From Robinsoniella peoriensis (lineage in GTDB: Bacteria > Bacillota > Clostridia > Lachnospirales > Lachnospiraceae): a DNA stretch of 64,000 bases. Shown one piece after another: positions 16,603 to 29,100 of the stretch (positions are counted from its first letter, which is position 1; each line of letters begins with the position of its first letter). Location of the stretch: contig NZ_JTGN01000004.1 of the NCBI RefSeq assembly GCF_000797495.1, forward strand, positions 248,001 through 312,000, read 5' to 3'. The position numbers and the translations under genes are program-made. The notes beneath the pieces are model-generated. The model did no database searches. It saw only the letters and a list, made by a program, of their open reading frames with translations, and had not been told where the DNA came from.

Positions 16603-19284
16603 ATGAAAGTTAAGTTATGGACACAGATTTTATCAATAGCACTTACCGCATCATTGGGTTTATCAACTATTGCATATGCTGCCTCTGATAGTGTGGTATC
16701 AGAAATGCCCCAAACGGAGTATATGGTTGAAATCAATATTCCTGATGAATCTGGTGAACTAATAATTGAGCGTTTATCCGAAACAGAAGAAATAACTTCT
16801 GATAGCGAACTAACTGTTGACAACGAAATCACTTCAACCGACGAAGTAGAAATTACAGAACCTTTTTCTGAATCAGTGATCGAATATGATAATGATGAAA
16901 AGGAAAATGAACCAGCTGCTGACAAATACTCTTCAACTGATAATACATTCTCTGAATCTGAGAATACAGCGGAGGTGGGAGATACTTTTAGTACCCCTTT
17001 GGGTACGTATCAGATATTAACCATTGGCGAGAAGCCAACGGCTATGCTGATTGATAATGCCAGACGGGATGCCAACGGAAATTTTATATATGGTGATGCT
17101 TCCAAGCCTTGGACTGCATTCTATAAGAATGTAGAATATTTAGTTACTGAAATCGGTAAAAATTGTAAATTAACAGGCATTCCAGGTACAATTGCAATTC
17201 CCGAAGGTGTTACAAATATTCATAATGGTGCTCTATCAAAAGCTGCGGCTAAGAGGATAGATCTTCCCGCTTCTTTGGAGCATTTTGATGAGGACGCCAC
17301 ATTCTTCTCTTTAGAGAACATAACTGTATCGGAAGCAAATGCATATTACAAATCCGATGACGGTGTCCTTTTGACTAAGGATGGATCTACACTGTTATTA
17401 TATCCAGCAAAGCTTCCCGGAAAATTATATACTTCTCCGGAAAGCGTAAAGATCATTGATGAAGGAGCTTTTTTTAATAATTACTATATATCCGAATTAT
17501 CTTTTACTGAAGTGGAAAGCATCAAAGATTACGCATTTTATAATATGAAGAGCATTGAAGTAATTAACTTCCCTAAATCACTTATTAATTTAGGAACAAT
17601 GTATACAACCTATAACTGCTACACCTTATCAGCAATTTATGTTGAAGAGGGGAATCCAATGTTGTTTGACAAAGATGGAGTACTTTATTATCAAGGTGGT
17701 AATGAGTATATGTTGGCTATTTACCCTGCCTCATATCCATGTAATTCATATACTATACCATATGGTGTAAACACAATCTGTCAATTTGCATTTAGCGGCA
17801 CACAATACACGAAGGAAATAACTATACCATCAACAGTAAAAACAATATATTCACTAGCTTTTGTTGAAACTCAGGTTTCAATTGAATTTATATTACAATT
17901 CAAAAACACTATACAACTTTCCCAAAGCTCTTTTGATCGCCTTGCCCGTGGTAGTAAACTATACGTTGAAAGTGATAAAATTAAAAATGGCTTTCGTAAT
18001 GATTTTCTAACCACCTGTATAGATGAAACAGGAGGCACTCAAATAGATACTGAAACGCCCGTTATTATTGATTATGAAAAATCCGTGTCACGCATTGAAA
18101 ACTGGTATATTCATGCCGGTAAAAAATATTATTATGATATGCATGGAAATTTAGTATTTGGTTTGTATGAAATTAATGGCTTCACCTACTTTTTTGGAAA
18201 AACCAATGAAATGCAAACAGGATTCCAAGATGTTGATGGAAAAACATATTACTTTTCACCTGAGGAGGGGAAAATGATTGATTCTTATGGTTTGGTTTTA
18301 ATAAAAGATAAAATATATTTCATTAACTCTGATCATTCCATTTATAAAGAGTCAACATTGTATTATGATAATAAAACCTACTACTTAAATACCGACTCAG
18401 GTGAAATAATATGTAGCAACTTTAGTCATTCCTACGATCCATGGGAGGAAAAGATTGCTGCTACATGTATGAAAAAAGGTTTAAAATCACATACTTGCAG
18501 CATTTGTCAAACCCGTGAAGAGCAGATAATACCAAAATCCTCTCATCATCCTGGCAACTGGATAATTTCCCATCCACCTACCTGTATTTCAAATGGACAA
18601 AAGATATTAAAATGTACCGTATGTGGGTTGGTTATACTGTCAGCAGCCAATCAGCGTACAGCTCACAAATATAAAAATTGGCAGATACAACGAAAATCCA
18701 CTTATGATCAATTCGGTGTTAAAACCCGAGCCTGCAGTACTTGCGGTACGATAGAACAAGTTGAAATTCCCAAACTTTTGCGTAAAAACATATCAAAAGC
18801 TGTAGCAACCTCCATTAAACAAAAAACTTATAATGGAAAATCATATAAACCTTCGATTAGGCTTACGCTGAACAACCAGTTACTAAAGAAGAATACCGAT
18901 TATATTATATCTTATAAAAATAATAAAACACCTGGTAAAGCAACTGTTATTGTTAAGGGAATAAGGGCTTGCTATGGTACAAAAAAAGTATATTTCTATA
19001 TTTCACCAAAGCCTCCTGTAATTGTTAAACTGAAAAGTCTCAAAAGAAAAACATTATCGGTACAGGTAAAAAAAACAACTGGTTCTAGTGGTTACCAGCT
19101 AATTTGCTCAACAAGTAAAGCCTTCAAAAATAATAGAAAAACATTTTTCAGTGGCATTTCTAAAACTATCAATAAATTGTCATCCAAAAAGATATATTAT
19201 GTAAAAATACGCTCCTATAAAAAAATTGGTAGCATAAAAATTTATGGACCTTTTAGTAAAATAAAAAAAGTTAAGATTAAATGA
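16603..19284 (+). CDS. Secreted leucine-rich-repeat surface protein with cell-wall-binding repeats
   Basis: Large extracellular protein of 893 residues. Signal peptide 1-27 (ending AYA). An acidic Glu/Ser/Thr-rich linker (about 28-125) is followed by BspA-type leucine-rich repeats (about 180-460: IAIPEGVTNIHNGAL, ITIPSTVKTIYSLAF and similar). Residues about 500-605 show aromatic cell-wall/choline-binding-type repeats (KKYYYDMHGNLVFG, GKTYYFSPEEGKMI). Then come three Cys-x2-Cys units (about 620-725: CSICQTREE, CTVCGLVI, CSTCGTIEQ), an Ig-like domain (727-800) and a fibronectin-III-like C-terminus. AAGGGAG is 7 nt before ATG. Probably an adhesin attached non-covalently to the wall. Confidence 0.85.
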   Translation: MKVKLWTQILSIALTASLGLSTIAYAASDSVVSEMPQTEYMVEINIPDESGELIIERLSETEEITSDSELTVDNEITSTDEVEITEPFSESVIEYDNDEKENEPAADKYSSTDNTFSESENTAEVGDTFSTPLGTYQILTIGEKPTAMLIDNARRDANGNFIYGDASKPWTAFYKNVEYLVTEIGKNCKLTGIPGTIAIPEGVTNIHNGALSKAAAKRIDLPASLEHFDEDATFFSLENITVSEANAYYKSDDGVLLTKDGSTLLLYPAKLPGKLYTSPESVKIIDEGAFFNNYYISELSFTEVESIKDYAFYNMKSIEVINFPKSLINLGTMYTTYNCYTLSAIYVEEGNPMLFDKDGVLYYQGGNEYMLAIYPASYPCNSYTIPYGVNTICQFAFSGTQYTKEITIPSTVKTIYSLAFVETQVSIEFILQFKNTIQLSQSSFDRLARGSKLYVESDKIKNGFRNDFLTTCIDETGGTQIDTETPVIIDYEKSVSRIENWYIHAGKKYYYDMHGNLVFGLYEINGFTYFFGKTNEMQTGFQDVDGKTYYFSPEEGKMIDSYGLVLIKDKIYFINSDHSIYKESTLYYDNKTYYLNTDSGEIICSNFSHSYDPWEEKIAATCMKKGLKSHTCSICQTREEQIIPKSSHHPGNWIISHPPTCISNGQKILKCTVCGLVILSAANQRTAHKYKNWQIQRKSTYDQFGVKTRACSTCGTIEQVEIPKLLRKNISKAVATSIKQKTYNGKSYKPSIRLTLNNQLLKKNTDYIISYKNNKTPGKATVIVKGIRACYGTKKVYFYISPKPPVIVKLKSLKRKTLSVQVKKTTGSSGYQLICSTSKAFKNNRKTFFSGISKTINKLSSKKIYYVKIRSYKKIGSIKIYGPFSKIKKVKIK

Positions 19285-19308
19285 TTAATGTATGTCCTGA
19301 CATCTAAT

Positions 19309-20095
19309 CAGTACCACCGGCTTAGCCGGTGGTTTGTTTTCCGCCCTATAAGGGCTCGTTTCCGGTACTGGAGTCTAAAGACTCATCGAAAGGTTCGCCA
19401 GCCGCAACATCAGTTACCTGCTAAGCCCCTTGGGCTTATTTCTTTTTGCTTTTGTTTACTGGCTCACCCGTAAACGGGTCAATATACTCCTTCAAAGACA
19501 TTTGATCATATTCCAAATCTTCCTTTAGTTGATTCCGAATATACTCTTCTATTTTTTTTGCATTTTTTCCTACTGTATCTACATAGTATCCTCTGCACCA
19601 AAAGTGTCTATTTCCATACTTATATTTGAGATTAGCATGTCTCTCATATATCATTAAGGTACTTTTTCCCTTTAAATACCCTACAAAATCTGACACACTT
19701 ATCTTTGGCGGTATTTCTACTAACATATGAACATGATCTGGACAGATTTCTGCCTCCACAATATGCACTTCTTTGCGCTTGCATAACATACTTAAGATAT
19801 TTGCAATATCCTTTTTCAACTCGCCATATATAATTTTTCTTCTATATTTCGGTGCAAAAACTATATGGTACTTACAATTCCACTTTGTGTGTGCTAAACT
19901 ATTATTGTCCATTTGGACTACCTCCTTTGATTTATAAAACGGTTGGCGAACCTATTTTTATTATATCATTGGAGGTTTTTTACACAACGCTAAAGCTATT
20001 CCAACCACCCGCAGAGCAGGTGGTTTATTTGTTCTCCAAAGTTCCGTTTTTCGGATCAACGAAAAACTCCTCAATGGAGAACAGGGCCATGCCCT
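19309..20095 (-). mobile_element. IS200/IS605-family insertion sequence
   Basis: A Y1 transposase gene is flanked by subterminal hairpins as in this family. Left: an outer stem CAGTACC/GGTACTG (19309-19315 with 19364-19370) encloses a perfect hairpin ACCACCGGC/GCCGGTGGT (19313-19333) and GCCCT/AGGGC (19343-19355). Right: AACCACC/GGTGGTT (20003-20025), TTCTCCA/TGGAGAA (20032-20081) with an inner 8-bp stem, and AGGGC/GCCCT (20083-20095). No tnpB is present. Exact cleavage ends cannot be set without an empty site. Confidence 0.8.
19436..19912 (-). CDS. tnpA: IS200/IS605-type Y1 transposase TnpA
   Basis: HUH-superfamily single-strand transposase that cuts and joins element ends as single-stranded DNA. 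Visible: WNCKYHIVFAPKYRRKIIYG at the N-terminus, the HUH pair in DHVHMLVEIPP, and the catalytic Tyr in the helix GYYVDTVGKNAKKIEEYIRNQ. At 158 residues it is complete. AGGAGG lies 8 nt before ATG 19912. A palindrome at 19422-19438 (TAAGCCC/GGGCTTA) lies at its stop codon and could end its transcript. The copy looks intact and potentially active. Confidence 0.93.
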   Translation of the reverse strand: MDNNSLAHTKWNCKYHIVFAPKYRRKIIYGELKKDIANILSMLCKRKEVHIVEAEICPDHVHMLVEIPPKISVSDFVGYLKGKSTLMIYERHANLKYKYGNRHFWCRGYYVDTVGKNAKKIEEYIRNQLKEDLEYDQMSLKEYIDPFTGEPVNKSKKK

Positions 20096-20105
20096 AACAA
20101 AAATA

Positions 20106-20142
20106 CAGGACATCAAATAACTTTATAAAATCTGATGTCCTG
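20106..20142 (-). terminator. Terminator after the giant gene
   Basis: CAGGACATCA (20106-20115) pairs perfectly with TGATGTCCTG (20133-20142); on the minus strand the stem is followed by TATTTTTG. It lies about 40 bp after the stop codon of the 3378-residue gene and ends that operon before the insertion element. Confidence 0.75.
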
Positions 20143-20183
20143 TTGAAAAACTTTTTCTTATATAATTCTCTTTTTGATTTAAT

Positions 20184-23100
20184 TTAAAGGTCCGGGTTTC
20201 CGTATAAAAACCATAGATTCTGAAAACGCAGCAGCTTCTTTGGCAATGGCGTTAATGATGAGAATAAGATCAGATCAAATCGCAGTGCACTATTTTCTTC
20301 CGGTTTATTGTCATAATGCTCTTCCATCCATTTCTGAATCCTGTTTTCCCATTCTCTCGTAACATTCTCCGTAGCTCCTGCCTTTATACAAATAGGCGTT
20401 TGCAGAAAGATCGGTAACTCCATAGGTGCCAGCCCATTTTGAATGATACGGATATATTTTGCCTCTAGCTGAATTTTCATCTCCATTCCCTTACTCTCCC
20501 GGAATAATTCTTTGAAAAGTTCTTCAAAACAGTGGCTAATCGGGCATTCTTTTTCTTTCGGTTTGATATCCAGTTTCTGACTAATATCCTTGAAAGCGAA
20601 GTATGGATTTTCAAAAGCTACATTTCCGGTACTGTAAATAAATGGCTCTGCAATCTCCCGGTTCTGATCCAGGGAAGAATCCTGCATCAGACAGCTATTA
20701 CGTATTACCGATATCTGAGCTAAGGCATTTTGCATTTCCAGCAAGTTCAATCCTCTCAGGCAGACAGTTCTCTCTTTTATCTTCTGGCCATCTGCTGCAC
20801 TTAGAAATTCTTCTTCTGTGTCTTTGCGTCTATAAACATAGCTTACCATTGGATCCCCCAGGAGATTTGGTTCTGTTTTCTCTGTATTTGTATAAGGAAC
20901 GGCTTCATAGTTTTGCGTATCCAACAAAATTTCAGGAATTATTTTGCCTTTTAACTTTTCTCCAAATAGTTTTATCATATAGACTTCTCTGCCCTCTATG
21001 TCCACGGATGTCTCTGCTATGAGAAAGGAATCGTTTTGGGCATCATCATTCCTTTTTTCAACTGTCAGGAGATGTTCGGAAGCCTGCGCTACCTCATTCA
21101 AAATAGTACTAAAAGCACTTAAAATCTTCTGAACCGGCTTGATGTCGCCTTCCGGACTTAATATGGCTGCTTCTCTGTCCATATCCTTCTTAAGATACGG
21201 ATACACTTCCGTAAACTGTGCCAAAGCTTCAAAGAACAGATTCGAAACGTCACTTTTTACTATGTCTCGCTGATTCCATAATATTTTGCAATGCATCACA
21301 TCCTGAGGATAATGATAACTCAGCGAATACGTAAAAGAATAGTCCCATATAAGGAGCCTGCTGTAATCTTGACTTACATTTTTTAAACAGGTATTATCAC
21401 TTCCCGCAGCAGATAAATCCTCCTGCTTAATCATATAAGGAGAATCCGGATAACTTCTTAAAACCATAGGAATTGCCAGTTCTCCCATATCAGCTTTCAC
21501 ATTCTCTTTCGTAACAAATCCAAGCCATTTCGATGCTTCAAATTCCTTTATATTTCTCATCTCATGTACATCATATTCCACATGGGTAATATGATATCCC
21601 AATCTTCCCTGAATATTAGATACTACTTCGCCTGATCCGGACCGCGCAAGTTCCTGAGCAGACACAGATACCGCCATATGTCCCTGTGGTTTCCCAAGCT
21701 CAATTTTTCCGTCAGAAACCATAATGTCCACATCCGATCCTTTCGTTTCGAATTCCGCCTGCCCGTAGAAACGAGGTGCTTTTCTGTCCTTTTCTACAAT
21801 CCCGCCATTTACCTCTGCCTTATAATCCAGAACGGCATGCACCTGATAAAAGCTTCCAAGCTTATTTAACAGCCTTTGTCTGAGACTTTCTCTTGCCTTT
21901 TTAGAAAGTGTTCTCCCTTCATCAGCAAATACCGGCATCAGCAGATAGCTAAGATTTTTAGCAAGCTGTTCTTTCGATAATTGGATTTGTTCCAGGTAAG
22001 CCCCCTGTCCCTGTCCTGCCTGATCCGCTAAATAAATCGCAGCCGCATTTCTGGGCGTAAGCATATCATCCACCGCCAACAGGACAATTTTCAGCCAGCG
22101 GTCCGCATCTATATCCGTAAATGATTTTTCACTTACAGGCTTTTGCTCCAGTCCGCCTTCTGTGGTGTATCTCTTCATGGGTATTGGTTTTACACTACTC
22201 CATAATCGGTTAGATACAGGCCGAATGACGCCTATAACCGGTTTTTCCCTGAACTGAATACCAACCCCGTTTTTTCCAAGACGGATCACATATAAAGAAG
22301 TGTCTGCACAGTTAAAATCCGTTCCGGATGCCATCACCCGAAGCCCATATTCTTCTTTAAAAGCTTCTTCCATATGGAATGCAAATTTCTCTAAAGTCCT
22401 GGTGCCTGATTCATCTAAAATCATATGTGGCGGTATATTGCTTTTCGTCTCTAATATGCCTTCTATCTGCTCCATACCTTCCATCATAATCTGCCTTCTT
22501 CTCTTAATACCAAGATTTACTGTCAGAGGGAATAATTCTTTTGTATTTAATTTTTTATTCTGAAAAGAAAATCTGATAATTTTCTCAACCGGTACAGCTG
22601 GCCGGCCACCGGATGACACACTCTGCAAATAACCGGAAACCGAATCGTCCGCCTGAAACAACCACCCTGTTAACTGCTGCCACTCTTCCTCTTCAAATAG
22701 AATTTCCTCTCCTTCTAACAGGGAATGTTCCATACACAGATCGATTCCGTTTGAATCCATCAGTTGATCATATAAAGACTGATAAAACCGTAACGTCTGC
22801 GCTGCATTTCTCTGCCCGTCCTCTGCTTCATACCTGGAAGCATCAAACTGTAGTAAAAGAAGTAATTCCGGGTTCTCTGATATTTTCCGAACTTCCCATT
22901 GGACAGTCACTGAAGGCCAGGTGGAAATGGGATAGAGTTTATCACCATAACCAGTGTGAATTTGTGACATTTCTGCTTTTCCTGACAGGCGGTTCCCATA
23001 ATAATCCAGCCATTCACTCTCTACCTGAAATACTTTACCGACACCTGCATAAGGGCTGGTTCCTTTTAAACTGCCAGGATTTTCAACTGACACAATTTCC

Positions 23101-26100
23101 TTTTTGGTAAAATTACTGTACGGCAGAGAGGTTTTGTAAAGCAAAGTATCTTCACCAAGCGGACCACAGGGCATTCCGTAATTACTGCCTTTGAAATCTC
23201 TGTTGTCCACTATCTTGCTGGATAACAAACTGAATTGATTGGACAGAAAATGTTTCCCATCCTCAATATTCTGAATGTCTCCTGTATCTATGGGTTTCAA
23301 TCGCTGACAGCCCAGTGATAGAACTCCGGGAGCAGTCATGGGGCTTACGGTAACACGACCGTCATCAGCGCTTGCCAGGGGAAATGTTCCTTTTTCTAAC
23401 AGGTATCCGCATAACAGGGTATTTATGTAGTCCCCGCCTTTATATTGCGCTGAATCATATACCAGTACAAGTGTGATACTCGCCGTCCCGTCTTCCTTAA
23501 AAGCACTCTCCGGCAGCCCTCGTTTTTTCTCTTTGTTCCAATAATAGAGATAATAGCCTCCACTGTTAGTCACACTGCCTTCCCAAAGCTGCTCCAGAAA
23601 TTTCTGCATATCAGAATCTTGTTGATCTCCCAAGCCTGAAGGATGGGTCTCTGTTGATAAATTAAGCCTCAGCATTGCCATATCAACAGCATTTGGTCCG
23701 TCACATTCCATTTGATACTGATCCCCGGTGTTAGAAGTGTAACCTATCATCCGATTGCAGATTGAATATTTTTCCCTATTTTCCAATAGCTGCTCCAGTT
23801 GCTTTATCTGTGTTTGCTTCATTCCGGTCAGTTCATAAGTGCATGCACCTTCCACATTATCCGTATTTCTGCAAACAGAAAATGTAAGACTGGTGCCCCA
23901 TCCATAATTCACTGCCCTTTCTTTTTTCAGAACTCCTTGGGCCTCTTCATAAGCTGCATAATACAGGCAATAGCTTCCCTGCATTCCATCCGGTAAAGGA
24001 TAGGCTTGAAACTGTACCGTTTCTTCTCCCAAAACGGGCAATACCACACCTGCATCCGGCTTCCAATTCACCGGATTTGCAAAGCTTGCAGTAACCGGCT
24101 GTTCAGACTTCATATCCAAAATGTCCAGATGGCAGTTTTCCATGAATCCCCCTTCTTTTCCTGCAGCTTTTAAGAAAGACAGCCTTTTCACTGTTTCATC
24201 GTTCGGTGCTATTATTATTTCATAAGTTTTATCACTTTTTACAGCACCACTCTTCCAGTTCTCAAATCCCAGCCACATAACATTAGCTGCGTTGAACCGG
24301 ATATATAGTTCCTCTTTAAGGTCTGCCGGCACCTGGAACTGCTGCCCCGTCAGAGCATACAAGCCCGCCGTTTCCGGAAGCATCCATTTCCCCTTCTCCT
24401 GTTTTACCCACATTCCACCAGCCAACGGGGTAATCCCTTCCGTGGGAATTCGAAGGCCATGCATATGATATCTTGATACCATTCCGGCAATCTGTTCAAC
24501 AGATCTGTTTCTCTTTATCCCAGCAAGAAGATGCACGAGCCGAAGCTGCTCCAAATGGGGCAGATTTAATATCGCATGTTCTCCCTCACCTTTATGAAAC
24601 AGGCCGCTGACAGCTTCGTTTTCTGTTCTGGCAAGCATTTCTGCCTTCAGACCCTTACTTCGAATAATGGACTGCAGTGTATCTCCTTCCTTAATCTGAT
24701 ATGTCTCTCCTTCTAAGATTACCAATATTTTATCTTTTTCCAATGGATGTTCCATATTTCCAGCCATAATATCATAAATTGAATAATCGGTACCACTTTC
24801 ACTTTTAACCCATGTTAATATTTCCTTTATTGTTTCCTTACCGGACAACCAGAACTGATAATTACGCAGCTGTTCCCTTAACGCCTGCGCCACCTGCCTT
24901 CCCAGTAAAAGAAAATAATCCGCAAATAAAAACTCTCCCATAGAACATCTATTTCCGTCCCTGATTCCCATTGTGCTTTTGGAATCTTCCTCAGCAACCT
25001 TAACCGCAAGCTCATCAAACATCCTCCGAAGAGACAATAGTTTTCCTTCCGCTACCTGATTGTAACTTCCAAACGTATAATCCATAGAAGACACTTTCGA
25101 ACCCACACTGAGGGAAAGGCCACCTGGAACAGGAAAATACACTGCTTTGATTTCGCCATCTTCTTTGGGTTTTGATAGTACCGTAACCGCAAATTGTTCC
25201 TTAAGGAAACGCTCCATATGGTCCTTACTCAGAGGTGTAAGATTTTCTTGTGTAGATGCCAGACCAAAGTCAGTCATCCAATCCAGTTCCTTTTTTGAAA
25301 GAATCTTATTCTTTGCATCCCACTCAGAACAGCTTTCATCCGTCTGAATTGCCGCCACTAGAAAACATGCAAATCTTTCAACTAATGCCGGAAAAGCCTC
25401 TAAGGATTCCAGCAGAAGCATTACCGCCAGACAGGTACGGTCTTCTGTTTCTCCCCACTCATCCGCTGCCAATACCGGTGAAACCATTAAAAATCCTGAA
25501 AGAGGCGTTTTTTTATCTATTTCTTTTAAGGCATTAAAATTCCAACAATAATCCCCCGGCTCCGCCATTTTGCTCAGCCGCCTGTTCACCGGCGAAGCTA
25601 TTACACCTCTGTTTTCTGTCCTTAACTCATCCCATGGTGCTTCCTGAAATTCCCCTATTTGAAAACTTTCTTTAATCTTTATGGAAAAGCTGAAATGGAT
25701 TTTAATTTTAAATATCCCTAAATTAATCTGCAGAGACAATGAAGCAGACAGCGATGCCATCACGGTTAGTACTACCGGGCGATATACCTCAAAAGTAAAC
25801 TGTACTCCAATCTGAATAGAGATGTCCACCTCTGCTTTGATTATGGCAAAATCAATACTTCCAAATAAATGACCTGAAATACCCGCCGTACCTGTCAGAC
25901 GGAAATAATAATCTTCTGAAAGATCGGTTGTCTTTGATATTTCATCTTTTGCTTTCGTTTCTACGGCTGATTGATATGGGTTGTATTTTGCCAGTACACC
26001 TTCTAATATAGCATAAACGGTAAGCGAAAATCCTGCGCTTAGAATCCCGTAATGTACAGATTTGCCAAGGCCAACCTGCAGACCAAATCCAAAGATAATC

Positions 26101-29100
26101 ACCGGCTGAAATCTCCCTTTTGACGTATGGGGTATTGCATCGCCTGCCGTCTCATCCGACAATTTCCCAAAATAAAATCCAGCCGCACCCATAATTGGAA
26201 TACCGGGGTAAACGATTGCTTCTACTGCCATCGATCTGGTAAAATCCCCGTTCCATGGAAAACCAACATCTATCTGAAAGTCTCCATTTGTATATATGGA
26301 TAAGCCAAATACCGGCAATGTCAGACTGTAAGCACCAATGGTCAGATAACGGATTTTGTCCGGCAATGTGACTTCCGCTTGAAATACACCAATGGAAGAC
26401 GTCACTTTCCGATACAATACCTGCACATCCAGACCTTTAAATACTTTTGCTGCCGTTCCGTTCAGACGCAGACGCAAAGCATAAATATCAGGATCATTGA
26501 ATACCACCTGAGCATCGATCATATATGCAGTTTCTCCCTTTTCTTTCAGTATAGCAAAATCAGTGGCAAACAGCCATGAGCTCTTTGCACAATAAGATAC
26601 AGGAGGAAGTTTTTCTCCCGTTGCCGGCTGAAAACTCTGTTCAACTGCTTCCATTGCTTTTTCTACCGAACCGGCGCTGTCTAATCCAGGTATCCATAAA
26701 TGCTGCCCCATTGCCAGCGTCCGCAAAGTAAAGTAAGAAGTACCCGATGCAGGCGGTACGGGAGCTTGTCCGGGTTTACTGGCATCCCATCTCATGTATT
26801 CTCCCTTATCCCATATAAAAGAACCTTTTATGTCTACAAACAGTCCTTTTCTCCCGGAATCATTGGAATCAGAAGCATATGTAAATCTGATGCTGTCTAT
26901 CCGGGCAATCCCTAAGTCTATCAGCCCAATATCCCAGAAAAATTCTACTTCTTTTGTTCTAAAATGATAGATCAGCTTCATACCACCAAGTGGAATTTTC
27001 TCTAATAAATTCCATGGTTCCTCAAGTCCGAATGGACTTCCCGTACACCAGGTTATCATTTGCCTTATCAGATCCCCTACTGTCAATGTGGGTTCCAGGT
27101 CTATTTCCGCTTTGTGCCCACCCCCTTCATCCGGCTTCAGTGATGCACTACCGATTCCTTTACAAGTAATACCCAGACCATAGTCCTTCTGAATTCCTGA
27201 ATAATTATACCATATAATTAAGTCTACATTTTCCCATGAAAACTCTGCCCATACAGAAGCAAAAAAAGGATCTTTTTCTTCCATTCCCGTTTCTTGTCCT
27301 TGTGGCGGAATTGTTCCGATTTTCACTTTAGCAGACAATTTCAAATCATTCAGCGCCTGTATTTTCCACGGCTCCTTAGACCCTGCTTCAAAACTCCACC
27401 TTTTTGATTCTGTCTCAAATACTGCCTGTATCTTACCCAGGGGGAATTGAGGGGTATTTTCGTCTGATGCCAGGGTAATCTGCTGTGGAGCATATTCTGC
27501 TATTAAATCCGAAACTTTTGCTTCACCACCGCTCTCCAAAGTCCCCATAAAACGAAATCCTGCTCCGGTATGGTAGTTTGCCTCCAGACGCAATAAAAAG
27601 TTTGCTGTTTTCGGAAGAAACTGCATGGTTCCCTTCAGGCTGGCCATAACCTCTCCACTGGTATTAAATACACCTGCTGACAGGCCGGTAATTATAAACC
27701 CTTCCGCTACTTCCAGGTCTGTATCAATTGCTCCATATATAGAATAACTTTTCATTTCAGGCTCTATATACATCTGTAATGCACTGATTGCCAGGGAAGT
27801 ACTCATTTGAGCCTGAGGTAAGAACATACGCAGAAGATCCGAAAATAATATATTATTTTTTGTAAGTTGAGCCAGAATTTTAAATGGTGGGTAGCATGCT
27901 GTTACCGATAATTCCCCGGCATCTTCCCCATCGCCAATGCGAAAAACCCCGGTAACCTTGCCGCTTATGCTTCTTGTATCAAAGCTTGTGGGATTTAAAA
28001 TATTCAGCTCCACTGACGGCTTCACAGACAGGTTCGGATTTTGGTGAAAAATCCATTCTTCTTTTGCAGACAGTCCGATAATTATTTCTTGCAGTTTTTC
28101 CTCATTGGTGTCATATTGAAAACGTAATCTGTCCACACCAATTCCTGACAATTCTTTTAATCCTGGCGGGAGAGATTCTAAAAAATTCAGATTTCCGGAC
28201 AGTTTAAAGAATATATCCATGGCGGTTTGTGGCGTATCAAATCTGGCCTCCAAATCCCATTTTCCGTTTCTGGTGGGATATAACAGTCGGCATTTTGTCT
28301 CGATTTCTCCAATACGACCTGTAATCGCCCCATACGGAGGCAGGCCATTTTCCGCGACAGTCATTTCGAATCCTATCTGTTGTATATGCACCCATGGAAG
28401 AAACTCCCATGTCTCCAATGATTCACAACAAAAAGTAGATTCCATTGACCATCCATCCATAGCCTGAACAAATTCCAGTTCTACATCCATATCGATGCCA
28501 TATACTTCTGTACGTGCGTTTCGAAGTATTACTTTACTCAAAATCCCTTCACAATATTCCGGAATTGCCTCCATGGAATCGCCTGTAATTCTGATTTCAC
28601 CCAGAATATCCTTCAGGGAAGACTGCAGACTGGTTTCAGCAAAAACACGGTCCAAGTCCAGCACTCCACTGGACGCAGCTTCTTTCAATTGCTGTAATAT
28701 ATCATCCAGTACCTCAGGCATGACATTTTTTTTACGATTTACAATTTCTCGTCTTACTAATCCCCAGCCTGTTATCATTCCCATAAGAAATTTATCATTC
28801 ACTATATTTCTTGATTGTTGGGAAATATGCTGGAAATAGTTTTTGTATATATCATTGTAACAGTCATTTAGAAATAAGCTAAACCTCATAATACTAATTC
28901 CCAAATCTTCTTTATTTTCACTGAGTGGAATCAACAATGACGCATTCTTCTGAAGAGTTTGTGATATATCTTGAGGAACCCTAAATACATTATAGTTATT
29001 AATACCTCCATTATTCCCGCCGTTAAATTGTATAAATGGTTTTCCCGAAGAAATCATCATGCTAGATGTCCCCTGTCCCTCAAATACTGGCGGCAAATCA

